A stretch of DNA of 64,000 bases from Candidatus Fredericiella danica (GCA_016713335.1 JADJPH010000002.1:124001-188000); one strand, 5' to 3'; counted from the first letter of the stretch, positions 29,005-38,098 are shown. Notes: generated by a model not told the origin, from the letters alone. Translations and numbers: made by a program.

Positions 29005-30912
29005 CTAGAACTGTTTCACGTCCACGGGTCCTTGGGGTTCGCTCGTGTTCGGATCAACCTTCAAGTCGTAATCCTCGGAGGGCAGCGGCTGCTCCTCGGG
29101 CAATTCGACCGGGCTTTCCAGCGCATCCAGTTCGGTGCAGGCGCCGCTGATCAGGCGCGTGTCATCGATGAAGAAGTTGCTGCTCAGCGATGCGTTGGTC
29201 ACGGCACGGAAGAGCACCGTGACGGTCTTGCCGGCGTAGGCGGTCAGATCGTACTGCGCGCTCACCCAGCCGTTGGTGTTATTTGCGGCGCACAGGTTGA
29301 CGGTTTTCAGGTTGCGCGTCACGCCATTGACAATCACGCGGGCATAGCCGTAGTCGTGGTTGCACGTATCAGAGGAGCCAACGTAGTAGAAGAAGACCAG
29401 GCGGGCGCTCTTGCCGACCGGCAACGCAACATTCTGCCTGATCTGGGAGGTCTCGCTGTTGCCGCCGCCCAACCACGCCAGATAGTTCGCTGTGCGGGGA
29501 TTGATGGTCGAGCCACAGCTTCCGTTGGTGCAGATCAACTGCCAACTATGCGTTGAGCTCTGCGTCCAGGAGCCTGGGCCCGAATCGAAGCCTGGATTGG
29601 CAAGCAGGTTGGTGCAGGCGCCAGGTGCGCCACCCATGAAGCCGGTGTAGAGCAGTTTGTTCGGTGACCCGACGCCAGGGTTTGTGACCTTGTTGAGGGT
29701 GGCGTTGTTGACCAGGGCATTGCGCACCGACGCGGGCGTGGCGGCATTGTTCAAGTCCAGATAGAGCGCGGCGGCGCCGGCCACGTGGGGCGCAGCCATC
29801 GAAGTGCCGCTAATGGTGTTGAGCACACTGTTGCCGGTGTACCAGGCAGAGGTTATATCCTGGCCCGGAGCAAAGATATCCAGGCAGGTGCCATAGTTTG
29901 AGAAGGAGGCGCGTGCATCCCAGTTGGTTGTGGCGCCTACCGTTACGGCATTGGGAACCCGCGCCGGCGAGGAAGTGCAGGCGCTCACGTTGCTGTTGCC
30001 GGCGGCGACGACGACGACAATCCCCTTGCTGATGGCGTTGTTGACGGCCGAATCCAGTGAGGCGCTGACGCCGCCACCGAGACTCATGTTGGCAACGGCC
30101 GGTTTCACCTTGTTGTTGGCAACCCAGTTGACACCGGCGATGACGCCGGCGGTGGTGCCTGAGCCGGTGCAGCCAAGCACACGGATTGGGTGCAGAATAA
30201 CCCGCTTGGCAACGCCATAGGTCGTGCCGCCGACGGTGCCGGCTACGTGGGTGCCATGACCGTTGCAGTCATTGGTGCCGTTGCCGTCAACAATCGCCGT
30301 GTAGCCGGCGCCCATCCGGCCCGTGAACTGCGTGTGGGTGCCCCGGATCCCGGTGTCAATGATATAGGCATGCACACCGGTGCCGTTGGGACCGTAGCCA
30401 TAGACGGTATTCAGCGGGCGGTTGCGCTGGTCGATGCGATCAAGCCCCCACGTGGCGCCGATCTGGCTGGTGTCGGCGGTAACGACGGTGTTTGGCTCGA
30501 CATAATCGACGTCAGGCTCGGCGGCCACTGCAGTGGCCGCATCGGCGGACATGGCAATGGCAAAACCGTTTAGCACACTGTCATAGGTGAAGAGCACTGT
30601 GCCGCCGTACTGTGCGGCGATCCGATTGGCGAAGGCGGCTGATGATTCCACCTGGCGTTCGTTAGAGCTGTCTTTCAGGACGACGATGTATTCGCCTGGC
30701 ACGATGGCGCCCGGCTGCTTGGATGCATCCCCCTTCAGTGCGGGCATGTAGAGCAGGTTGGCGCCTGTGGGAGTTTGCGGCGCCACATGTGTGTCCACGT
30801 CGTCCTGCGCCATGACAGGGCTGGCCCCGGCAAATAGAGCCGCGACCACCAGCGCCGTCATGGACGCCTGAACAAAGATCCGAAGGCCATTCCTACGTTT
30901 GGGTTGTGACAT
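29005..30912 (-). CDS. secreted subtilase C (S8, proteinase-K type)
   Basis: 635 residues, the only uninterrupted copy of the three. Start ATG 30912 (MSQPKRRNG) is chosen because GGAGG lies 5 nt upstream; an open frame extends further without support. Order: signal peptide (SMTALVVAALFAGASPVMAQ), I9 propeptide (PGEYIVVLKDSSN to VDYVEPNTVV), S8 domain with Asp in YIIDTGIRGTH, His in CNGHGTHVAGTVGG and Ser in ISGTSMAAPHVAG, then a C-terminal beta-sandwich of about 170 residues (NPGFDSGPGSWTQSS, DLTAYAGKTVTVLFR, NFFIDDTRLISGAC) and an acidic tail (LPEEQPLPSEDYDLKVDP). The propeptide should fold and inhibit the enzyme until cleaved after export. The C-terminal domain probably binds a surface or substrate. 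Confidence 0.92.
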   Translation of the reverse strand: MSQPKRRNGLRIFVQASMTALVVAALFAGASPVMAQDDVDTHVAPQTPTGANLLYMPALKGDASKQPGAIVPGEYIVVLKDSSNERQVESSAAFANRIAAQYGGTVLFTYDSVLNGFAIAMSADAATAVAAEPDVDYVEPNTVVTADTSQIGATWGLDRIDQRNRPLNTVYGYGPNGTGVHAYIIDTGIRGTHTQFTGRMGAGYTAIVDGNGTNDCNGHGTHVAGTVGGTTYGVAKRVILHPIRVLGCTGSGTTAGVIAGVNWVANNKVKPAVANMSLGGGVSASLDSAVNNAISKGIVVVVAAGNSNVSACTSSPARVPNAVTVGATTNWDARASFSNYGTCLDIFAPGQDITSAWYTGNSVLNTISGTSMAAPHVAGAAALYLDLNNAATPASVRNALVNNATLNKVTNPGVGSPNKLLYTGFMGGAPGACTNLLANPGFDSGPGSWTQSSTHSWQLICTNGSCGSTINPRTANYLAWLGGGNSETSQIRQNVALPVGKSARLVFFYYVGSSDTCNHDYGYARVIVNGVTRNLKTVNLCAANNTNGWVSAQYDLTAYAGKTVTVLFRAVTNASLSSNFFIDDTRLISGACTELDALESPVELPEEQPLPSEDYDLKVDPNTSEPQGPVDVKQF

Positions 30913-31289
30913 TGATTCCTCCATTGTGATAGAACGCGCCCGTCCACTCACGGACGCGTGACCAGAAAACGACGAGTGATGCATATCAGGGCATCGACGC
31001 TCGCATGCATCACTCAGAGGTACTCAAAATCTAAGTAGGGGGCGTTGAAGACCACAGCAAACCTGAGTTGAGCATCTGCCGCCTTGATAGATCCTAGCAT
31101 TGGATCTTGTCCCACGTCAATGGGCGCAAAGTGTGCACTAAGTCACAAAAATGCGGTGTGGGGGCGCATTGACAGCTTTTTGTAAGCTGGTTTGGCGCCG
31201 TGCAGCTGTGGGTCAGGGTGCGGAAGGAGCAGCACACAAACTTGTGTGCTGCTCCCTTCGCATTTCAATCGATACAACGCTGTTCGTGT
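30913..31289. other. intergenic region between subtilase C and rbfA
   Basis: This 377-bp gap should hold the subtilase C promoter on its left side. No convincing -35/-10 pair was picked out and no gene is seen. On its right side is the rbfA terminator-like hairpin (31226-31255). Confidence 0.6.
31226..31255 (-). terminator. hairpin downstream of rbfA
   Basis: GGAGCAGCACACAA, AC, TTGTGTGCTGCTCC: a 14-bp perfect stem with a 2-nt centre, 34 bp past the rbfA stop on the minus strand. It probably closes the nusA-infB-rbfA operon although the T-tract is short. Confidence 0.65.
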
Positions 31290-31679
31290 TCAGCGATTTT
31301 CGACTGGAGGTGTGGTCGGGGGTTGTCGTTCGGTCGAGATCTGGCGCAAGATTTCATCTACCCTCGCCGCACGCTCGGGCGAGTCGTCATATTGAAAGTT
31401 CAGGTCGGGTACAAACTGCAGCGTTAACCGTGTCGCCAGTTGGCCGCGCATCCACGGCGTCGCATGTTCCAGGGCTTTTAGCAGATCGCGTTTCCGGATG
31501 CTGTCGTCCTGATGATTCACATACACGCGCGCGTTCCGTAAGTCCTTGGAAATATCGACATGCGTCACTGTCACCAGGCTGACCCGTGGATCGGCAAGTT
31601 CGCCGCTGACCATGATGTTCAATTCTTCAAACAGCATTTCCGCCACCCGTTGCTGGCGAATTTCGCTGGACATGAGCAA
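31290..31679 (-). CDS. rbfA: ribosome-binding factor A
   Basis: 129 residues. RbfA binds the 30S subunit during late 16S rRNA maturation. The KH-like family pattern is clear: RQQRVAEMLFEELNIMV at the start, LADPRVSLVTVTHVDISKDLRNARVYV in the middle, and the typical RMGRQLATRLTLQFVPDL-like block (here MRGQLATRLTLQFVPDLNF) followed by DDSPERAARVDEIL. It follows infB by 36 bp, the usual order in bacteria. The C-terminal tail is Pro/Arg-rich and not conserved. Confidence 0.93.
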   Translation of the reverse strand: MLMSSEIRQQRVAEMLFEELNIMVSGELADPRVSLVTVTHVDISKDLRNARVYVNHQDDSIRKRDLLKALEHATPWMRGQLATRLTLQFVPDLNFQYDDSPERAARVDEILRQISTERQPPTTPPVENR

Positions 31680-31715
31680 TCACCTTTCTGTGGCAATGAC
31701 CCAGGGTACTATCGC

Positions 31716-33701
31716 CTACCGCACGCGCTGCTTCTCGCTGATCTCGATCACGTCGCCTTCCTTGAGCAGGTCATCGGCGGCGCCGAGATTGATGCCGCAT
31801 TCGTAGCCGGCGCGCACTTCGGCGATATCTTCGGTGAATCGGCGCAGCCCCTCGATCCGCGCGCCGGCCGTAATTTCCTGGCCTGCGCGCAAAATTTTGG
31901 CGATGCCACCACGCTTGACGATTCCGTCGTTGACCATGCAGCCGGCCACGATGCCTTTGCGCAGCTTAAATAGTTGCAAGACAGTGGCGTGACCGATGAT
32001 ATTCTCTTTGTAGATCGGATCGAGCATGCCTTTCATTGCATCCTCGACATCCTCGATCATCTTGTAGATGATGTCGTACTGACGGATCTCCACGCCGGAT
32101 TGTTCGGCGCGGCTGGCGGCGGCTTTGTCAACGTCGACGCTGAAGCCAATGATCACGGCGTCACTGGCTTCGGCCAACATCACATCGGATTCGGTAATGT
32201 CGCCGATGGTCGCTTGCAGCACCTTGATTTGCACCTCTGGATTGGTGAGGTCGTTCAGGCTATTGATGACGGGTTCCAGCGTCCCGTTCATGTCGGCCCG
32301 CACAATGAGGTTGAGGGTCTTGAAAGTCTCGCCTTCCATTCGCGCAAAGAAGTCCTCGAGCGACATCGCCGGGCGTTCGGGCTGGGCTTGCCGGGCTGCG
32401 GCGGCCAACTTGCGGTCTTCGGCAATGCGACGGGCATCCTTGTCGTTCATGACGCGTTCGAATACGTCACCCGCATCCGGCACTTCCTGCAGACCGAGCA
32501 CGACCGTTGGCATACTTGGTAGCGCGTCCTGAATCGGCCGGCCTTCGTAATCGAACATGGCCTTGATCCGGCCCCAGGTTTTGCCGACAACGACGGTGTC
32601 GCCGCGGCGCATGGTGCCATTTTGGACGAGCAACGTCGCCGTCACGCCGCGCAGTTTGTCGAGTTCCGCCTCAACGACGGTGCCAATCGCCTGGCCCTTG
32701 GGGTTGGCTTTGTATTGTTCCACTTCGGCGAGGACCAGGATATTGTCCAGCAGATCCTCGACGCCCAGGTTCGTCAGCGCGCTCATTTCCACCATGATCG
32801 TGTCGCCGCCCCACGTTTCGGGTTGGAGTCCCTCCTTTGAGAGTTCCTCCATCACACGTTGGGGATTTGCGTTGGCTTTGTCGATCTTGTTGATCGCCAC
32901 AATGATGGGGACGCCGGCGGCGCGGGCGTGGCTGATCGCCTCTTTGGTCTGGGGCATCACGCCGTCGTCCGCTGCTACCACCAGTACCACAATGTCCGTT
33001 ACCTGGGCGCCGCGCGCCCGCATGGCGGTGAACGCTTCATGACCTGGCGTATCGAGGAACGTGATGCGCTTGCCGTTGATGGTGACCTGATAGGCGCCGG
33101 TGCGCTGGGTAATGCCACCTGCCTCGCCGCTGGCCACATCCGTGTGGCGAATACGATCCAGCAAGGTTGTCTTGCCATGGTCGACATGGCCCAAAACGGC
33201 CACTCCCGGCGGGCGGTCAACCATGGCCTTGGGATCCTGCTGGCTGAGCACCTGCTGTACCCTGGTGCGCGTCAGCGGTGCACTAGGGACGCCTTTTTCC
33301 TCGACGACTTCTTCGGCTTCTGCCGATTCTTCGGCGGGCCAGCGCACGGTGACGCCCAGTTCCTCCCCAAGAATGCCTGCCGTGTCGTGGTCAATGGTGT
33401 GCGTGATCGGCGCCATGATGCCGTATTGCATCAGAATTTTGATCAGATCAATCGGGCTGCGCTGCATGAGTGTGGCGAGATCGCGCACGGTGATTGCGGC
33501 CGCCACGGTTACTTCTTTGGGCAGTGGCGCCTTAACGGCCGGCGTTGGCGCGGGCTGCGCGGCCGCAGGTCGGTCATCGCGGGGCTGCGATCGCGATGCG
33601 GGGGGGCGATTGCCACCCTGGGGGCGATTGTTGCCTGGGCGGTTGCCACCATTGCGGTTCTGCGACGGTGCGCCCTTGCTTGATTTGGTGTTTGCGGTCA
33701 T
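31716..33701 (-). CDS. infB: translation initiation factor IF-2
   Basis: 661 residues from ATG 33701, chosen because GGGAGG lies about 6 nt upstream; the open frame extends further without support. The N-terminus is a short disordered, Asn/Gln/Arg-rich stretch (NRNGGNRPGNNRPQGGNRP) in place of the long domain of enterobacteria, then an IF2N helix block (VTVAAAITVRDLATLMQRSP). The GTPase domain shows G1 GHVDHGKTTLLD, G3 DTPGHEAF and G4 NKIDKA, followed by domain II and the C-terminal fMet-tRNA-binding domains (IVAGCMVNDGIVKRG, GYECGINL). It positions initiator tRNA on the 30S subunit. Gene order after ylxR and before rbfA is the standard one. Confidence 0.95.
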   Translation of the reverse strand: MTANTKSSKGAPSQNRNGGNRPGNNRPQGGNRPPASRSQPRDDRPAAAQPAPTPAVKAPLPKEVTVAAAITVRDLATLMQRSPIDLIKILMQYGIMAPITHTIDHDTAGILGEELGVTVRWPAEESAEAEEVVEEKGVPSAPLTRTRVQQVLSQQDPKAMVDRPPGVAVLGHVDHGKTTLLDRIRHTDVASGEAGGITQRTGAYQVTINGKRITFLDTPGHEAFTAMRARGAQVTDIVVLVVAADDGVMPQTKEAISHARAAGVPIIVAINKIDKANANPQRVMEELSKEGLQPETWGGDTIMVEMSALTNLGVEDLLDNILVLAEVEQYKANPKGQAIGTVVEAELDKLRGVTATLLVQNGTMRRGDTVVVGKTWGRIKAMFDYEGRPIQDALPSMPTVVLGLQEVPDAGDVFERVMNDKDARRIAEDRKLAAAARQAQPERPAMSLEDFFARMEGETFKTLNLIVRADMNGTLEPVINSLNDLTNPEVQIKVLQATIGDITESDVMLAEASDAVIIGFSVDVDKAAASRAEQSGVEIRQYDIIYKMIEDVEDAMKGMLDPIYKENIIGHATVLQLFKLRKGIVAGCMVNDGIVKRGGIAKILRAGQEITAGARIEGLRRFTEDIAEVRAGYECGINLGAADDLLKEGDVIEISEKQRVR

Positions 33702-34019
33702 GCTTGACCTCCCTTTGTTCCATACACTAGGCCGGAATTGGCTATGGCAACCACATGAGTGGCGCCAGATTCCGAACAGGGCCAACATACCGGTCATGGC
33801 CAGACGCATCAAATCGGTTTATCGAATCACGGACCCGTTAGATACGTGGCAATTGCGGAGAAAGAGCAGAGGTTACCATAGGGGAGGCGCCGCGCAGGTC
33901 AACTACGCTTGCCGGGTCAGCCGCTCATGGCACTTGCTCCCCGTGGATATCCTGTCTTCTCGATCCGCTGGTGGTCACTTTGGCAAGAACACCAAAGAGC
34001 CGTCGCCACCTAACGGCCG
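33702..34019. other. gap between ylxR and infB without a recognisable gene
   Basis: In many bacteria a small L7Ae-like gene (ylxQ) sits here. None of the frames on the minus strand gives such a protein. The gap is 318 bp long, so infB may have its own promoter, but no convincing hexamers were picked. Confidence 0.55.
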
Positions 34020-34349
34020 TCATGGCCGCTTATCGTCCATTGTTCGCTCTGCTTCGTCGGTTTCCGGTAACGATTGTGCATATTCGAGCAAGCTGCGCCT
34101 GTTCTCTGGTGAGAGTTTCAGGCGCAAAGCCTGCTCGATTCGGTTCCCTTTTAATCCTGGATGCCAACAAGTCCGGATGGCATGTAGAGAAGCGCCCCGC
34201 CCGGAGCGCTTACCGGTTGGATCGATCTCCACCCCTGCTTCAGTTCGCACCAACCTGATCAGCCCACGCTTGCCGGCGACTTCGCGGCACGCAACGCAGG
34301 TGCGCTGTGGCACATGCTTGGGTTTTTGCGAACGCACTTGTTTTGCCAT
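34020..34349 (-). CDS. ylxR: YlxR/DUF448 RNA-binding protein
   Basis: 109 residues. The YlxR fold is shown by PQRTCVACREVAGKRGLIRLV near residues 14-34 and the conserved GKRSGRGASLHAIRTCW near 46-62, where the family usually has GRGAYLC. It starts 6 bp after the nusA stop with no clear Shine-Dalgarno, so it is probably translated by coupling. In other bacteria YlxR (RnpM) binds RNase P RNA. An acidic tail (PETDEAERTMDD) follows the domain. Confidence 0.9.
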   Translation of the reverse strand: MAKQVRSQKPKHVPQRTCVACREVAGKRGLIRLVRTEAGVEIDPTGKRSGRGASLHAIRTCWHPGLKGNRIEQALRLKLSPENRRSLLEYAQSLPETDEAERTMDDKRP

Positions 34350-34355
34350 AATCGA

Positions 34356-36101
34356 TTAACGATAGGTGAGGTCTTCTTCCTCATCGGCGCCGTAGTAGCG
34401 TTTCTTGGCCGGCTTCTTCTTGGCTGGTGGAGCTACCGCCTTGGTCTTGGCCTTGCCCTTGGTCTTGGCCGTCTGGCCCGCTTCATCCCAGAGCATTTCC
34501 TCATCGTCTACCGGGATCGGCTCGGCGGCGTAACCGGCCAAGAGTTCGGCAGGCACCTCGATCTCCGGGTTCAGTGCGGCCTTCTTGCGCTCGGCCATGC
34601 GAGCACGGAGCATATCGGCGGTGATCACCTGGGGCAGCTCTTCGACCGATGGCGCCGTAATCTCCTCTTCCGAGAAGGCTGGTTCGCTCACGACCGGTGC
34701 TTCTGGCGCCTTTGGTTCGACTGGGGGCCAGGCGGTTTCGGTGCGCACACCGGCCGGGACACCTTCTTCGAACTCTTCCGCTGCAAACGGCGCCTCCCCA
34801 AAGCTCTTCGGTGCCGGGACATCTTCGATGTCCTGAATCAACTCTTCGAAAGGCTTGAAGTCGAGCGGCAGCATTTCAGGGCGTTCGCCCGCCAGCGGTT
34901 CTGTATCGCGCAGAGCCTGTGCTGCTTGCCACAGTTTGTCTTCGGCCGTGTCCTCCTGGCGTAAAATCCGCTCCGCCTTTGCCAACAGATCCTCGGTCGC
35001 CTTGACCGCGGCGGCGTGGGCGCGATCTGAGATCATCCGGTCAAGACCTTCGTCGCGCGCTTCGGCTTCGCTCTTGATATCGATGCGCCAACCGGTCAAC
35101 TTTGCGGCTAAACGCGCATTCTGGCCTTCCTTACCGATTGCCAGGCTCAATTGCCGGTCCGGCACAATCACGGTTGCCGTTTTGATCGGACCAGCGTCAT
35201 CGAGTAGGACCATCTGCACTTTGGCAGGGCTTAGTGCATTTTGGATATACCCTGCGGGGTCCGGGTTCCACTCGATTACATCGATCTTTTCGCCGGAGAG
35301 CTCGTTGACAATGTTCTGAATCCGGAGTCCGCGCATGCCAACGCAACTACCGACCGGATCAACCCCCGGCACCGTGGCGACAACGGCTGCCTTACTGCGC
35401 GCGCCCGGTTCGCGGGCGATCGACTTGATTTCGACGATGCCGTCGCGGACTTCCGGGATTTCCATTTCCATGAGCCGGCGTAACAGGTTTCGATGCGTGC
35501 GGCTGATCTTGATCACGGGGCCGCGTGTGCTCTTGTGAACATCGACCACGAAGACTTTCAAGTAGTCGCCGCGGCGCAGTTTTTCCGTTGGAATCTGGTC
35601 CTCGCGCATCATCAAGCACTCATGCTTGTCATCCAGCATGAGCGAAACGGCGCCGGAAAGAGTGTCGATGCTCCGCACCTGCGCCGAAATAACCTCGCCA
35701 ACCTTGTGAGCGAAGTTCTCGTACACCGTGTCGCGTTCCGCTTCGCGGATCCGTTGGAGGATGACCTGCTTTGCAGTCTGTGCGGCAATTCTGCCGAAGT
35801 TGGACGGTGTGTCAGGCACGCGCACAACATCGCCGAGTGCGGGGGGTGGTGCATATTTTCGTGCATCCTGTTCAGTGATCTCAGTGCGAGCATTGATCAC
35901 ATCATCGACCACTTCGCGCTCAGTCAGCACGTGCATGTCGCCCGTGACCCGGTCGACTTCAGCGGTGACATTGGCAACCGAACCGTAATTGCGCTTGTAG
36001 GCGGAGACCAGGGCCGCTTCGATCGCTTCGAAAATGATTTCTCGATCAAGTCCCTTATCTGTCGCCACTTGATTGATGCCGGCAATTAATGCTTTAGACA
36101 T
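34356..36101 (-). CDS. nusA: transcription termination/antitermination factor NusA
   Basis: 581 residues from ATG 36101 (MSKALIAGINQVATDKG). The N-terminal RNA-polymerase-binding domain, S1 domain (VGEVISAQVRSIDTLSGAVS) and two KH domains (VGSCVGMRGLRIQNIVNELSG, AIGKEGQNARLAAKLTGW) are complete. After about residue 345 comes a long acidic, low-complexity extension ending in a Lys-rich patch and an acidic tail (KKKPAKKRYYGADEEEDL). This part is not in the family core and is probably disordered. Shine-Dalgarno is weak (GGAG 13 nt upstream). The usual upstream rimP gene is absent, so nusA leads the operon here. Confidence 0.93.
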   Translation of the reverse strand: MSKALIAGINQVATDKGLDREIIFEAIEAALVSAYKRNYGSVANVTAEVDRVTGDMHVLTEREVVDDVINARTEITEQDARKYAPPPALGDVVRVPDTPSNFGRIAAQTAKQVILQRIREAERDTVYENFAHKVGEVISAQVRSIDTLSGAVSLMLDDKHECLMMREDQIPTEKLRRGDYLKVFVVDVHKSTRGPVIKISRTHRNLLRRLMEMEIPEVRDGIVEIKSIAREPGARSKAAVVATVPGVDPVGSCVGMRGLRIQNIVNELSGEKIDVIEWNPDPAGYIQNALSPAKVQMVLLDDAGPIKTATVIVPDRQLSLAIGKEGQNARLAAKLTGWRIDIKSEAEARDEGLDRMISDRAHAAAVKATEDLLAKAERILRQEDTAEDKLWQAAQALRDTEPLAGERPEMLPLDFKPFEELIQDIEDVPAPKSFGEAPFAAEEFEEGVPAGVRTETAWPPVEPKAPEAPVVSEPAFSEEEITAPSVEELPQVITADMLRARMAERKKAALNPEIEVPAELLAGYAAEPIPVDDEEMLWDEAGQTAKTKGKAKTKAVAPPAKKKPAKKRYYGADEEEDLTYR

Positions 36102-36410
36102 ATTCTGTTGTAGTCTCCAAAAACTCCCTCGGCAAAACTGAACCTGACACACGGGCCAGCGTGCTGGGCCCTACCAAAAACAAAAGTGGGGGTCACCCAC
36201 TTTCGAAACGACACTAGACTCCCGGTGCGTAGTGGAGGGGCACATTCGCGCGCCATGACTACGACAGTCATTATCCTAGCACAGGAGTTCGGGAGACGCA
36301 AGTGTCACGTGATACAAGAGATACGTGATACGCAATCACCCTCATTTGTGGCACAATATAAATATCGATGATTCTGCCATTGCTGCCCTCAGACAACTTG
36401 TGAGCTACTC
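36102..36410. other. divergent promoter region between nusA and the intracellular subtilase
   Basis: The gap is 309 bp. A nearly perfect inverted repeat AAAGTGGGGG-T-CACCCACTTT lies at 36184-36204. On the right a direct repeat ACGTGATAC occurs at 36307-36315 and 36323-36331, 16 bp apart, just before an AT-rich stretch (ACAATATAAATATC) that may hold the -10 box of the subtilase gene. No gene is seen. Confidence 0.5.
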
Positions 36411-37688
36411 ATGGACTTCAAATTCATTGCGATTCGTCGCACGCCCCGTACAACACAGCCGGTTCGCGCTGAGACCCTGGAAGAGGCGCGCGCAGAACTT
36501 GTGGACCATGCCCGTTCGGCGCCGATGGCTGAGCCCCTGGCCGCATTGGGGTTTGAAGTGTTGGATCCGTGTGCTGAGGTCGCCAACGGCGACGACAGCT
36601 TCTGGCCACTGTGTTATCTAGATGCCTATGTTGTCGAGACAAGTGACATCGAAAAGGCGAAGCGCGCGCGCAGCTTGTTGGAACCCGACTACCTGGTTGT
36701 ACCCAATTTTGAATTATCATTGCCTACGCCAGAGCGAGGCCGGATGTATGCACGGTTGCCGGCGCGGCGGCGCGAATGGCCAGAAGTGAGCGGTGTCGCC
36801 CTGGCGCGCTCTTTGGGCATTACTGGCAAAGGGGTGCGTGTATGTGTATTGGATACCGGAATTGATGCGGACCATACAGAATTTAGGGGTAAGGTGGTGG
36901 ATTTTCGTTACATTCCGCTCGATCCAAAACGCAGTACTATTAGAAACTGCCGTGGCTTTGATGTTGACGGCCATGGGACACACGTTTGCGGGATTCTGGC
37001 CGGGCGCAACTTAGGTGTGGCGCCGGACGTCGAACTAAATGTCGCGGCAGTACTTGAGAGTGAGACGTTGAAGACGAGCCTGGAACGAGTCGTCGTTGCG
37101 TTAAACTGGGTCCTCTCAATGTTCGAAGTTAAGGCGAATCGCGACAAACCGGTGATTGTCAACATGTCATTGGGCTTTATGCAATCGTCATTGGACCGAG
37201 CCGGTTTTGAGAGCGCCGTGCTGGCATTTCAACAGGTGTTGGGGACGCTGGTCAATGACTTCAATGTGTTGCCAATTGTTGCAGTGGGCAATGAAGGTCC
37301 TGGCTTGATGCGCGCACCGGCCTATTTTTCGGACACGCTTTCGGTGGGTGCAGTCAATTATGACCTTGAGGTTGCCGAATTTAGTGGTGGCGGGGTCTCG
37401 CCAATCACGCAGGAGGTTGAGCCCAATGTGGCCGGTTACGGTGTTGACATTCTCTCAAGTTTTGAACGAAACCGCTATAACCGGAGTCTTTACCGAGTGA
37501 TGAGCGGCACGAGCATGGCTGCCCCCTACGCAACTGGCATCGCAGCCCTCTATGCGTCGCAGAATTCTCAGTGGCAGGGAAAGGCGTTGTGGCAGCGACT
37601 CGTGCAGAGCGCATTACCGGTCGGTGCGCCGGAAGATCGAGCCGGCGCAGGTTTGGCACGCTTTGTGCAGGAGGCGGATGACGCATGA
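36411..37688 (+). CDS. intracellular subtilisin-like serine peptidase (S8)
   Basis: 425 residues and no signal peptide, so it should act in the cytoplasm, unlike the three secreted copies nearby. The catalytic Asp is in VRVCVLDTGIDADH, His in VDGHGTHVCGILAGR, the oxyanion Asn in VAVGNEGPG and Ser in VMSGTSMAAPYATGIAALYA. The first 115 residues are not catalytic; their end (AYVVETSDIEKAKRARSLL, DYLVVPNFEL) resembles the last helix and strand of an I9 propeptide, so an N-terminal pro- or regulatory domain is possible. Codon use is a little more AT-rich than its neighbours. The next gene overlaps its stop by ATGA and looks like an I9 inhibitor. Likely role: controlled intracellular proteolysis. 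Confidence 0.88.
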   Translation: MDFKFIAIRRTPRTTQPVRAETLEEARAELVDHARSAPMAEPLAALGFEVLDPCAEVANGDDSFWPLCYLDAYVVETSDIEKAKRARSLLEPDYLVVPNFELSLPTPERGRMYARLPARRREWPEVSGVALARSLGITGKGVRVCVLDTGIDADHTEFRGKVVDFRYIPLDPKRSTIRNCRGFDVDGHGTHVCGILAGRNLGVAPDVELNVAAVLESETLKTSLERVVVALNWVLSMFEVKANRDKPVIVNMSLGFMQSSLDRAGFESAVLAFQQVLGTLVNDFNVLPIVAVGNEGPGLMRAPAYFSDTLSVGAVNYDLEVAEFSGGGVSPITQEVEPNVAGYGVDILSSFERNRYNRSLYRVMSGTSMAAPYATGIAALYASQNSQWQGKALWQRLVQSALPVGAPEDRAGAGLARFVQEADDA

Positions 37689-38098
37689 CTCGCAAGCATG
37701 AAAAACCCCAGCAGGAACGTGCTGATTCTGTGATGTCGGACCAGGAATCAGCACGGGATCAACGGCCAGATTTGATTGACGTTTGGGTCACGATGGAACG
37801 ACCCTCGTCAGAAAGTTTAGAGAGCCTGCAGCGTGATGAACGCTACCGGGCGCTGCATACGGTGGCAGATGAGCAGCGCAAGGCCCTTGAACAATGGATC
37901 GCCGATCATGGCCTCTCGGAATCAGTCTCCTCGATTGGTGAGGCGACCGCCTTCAATCTCTTATTTGCGACTTTGACGCCGGAGGCCGCTGCTGCATTGC
38001 TAGCGGCGCCTGGTGTCGTTGCGGTTGCTCCAGTTGATGAAAGCGCGATCCAACTGCTTGCAGCGCGGGGATTCTTGCCTGCCGCGCCGCAGTTCTGA
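37685..38098 (+). CDS. I9-propeptide-like small protein coupled to the intracellular subtilase
   Basis: 137 residues. Its ATG overlaps the peptidase stop (ATGA), a strong sign of coupled translation. After a polar, charged N-terminus of about 28 residues the sequence follows the I9 propeptide pattern: a strand IDVWVTMERP, a helix (EQRKALEQWIADHGL), a strand AFNLLFATL, then TPEAAAALLAAPGVVAVAP. Compare the propeptide end MSADAATAVAAEPDVDYVEP of subtilase C in this window. No signal peptide or membrane segment is present. I infer a separate inhibitor or folding helper for the upstream peptidase. The resemblance is by eye and short, so another role cannot be excluded. Confidence 0.7.
   Translation: MTRKHEKPQQERADSVMSDQESARDQRPDLIDVWVTMERPSSESLESLQRDERYRALHTVADEQRKALEQWIADHGLSESVSSIGEATAFNLLFATLTPEAAAALLAAPGVVAVAPVDESAIQLLAARGFLPAAPQF

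Noticed and set aside
33702..34019. Missing L7Ae-like gene (ylxQ) between ylxR and infB
   Set aside because: All minus-strand frames were read and none gives such a protein, even allowing one frameshift.
33100..34359. A 419-residue plus-strand open frame
   Set aside because: It lies antisense to infB and ylxR, both well conserved, and has no recognisable domain or ribosome-binding site.
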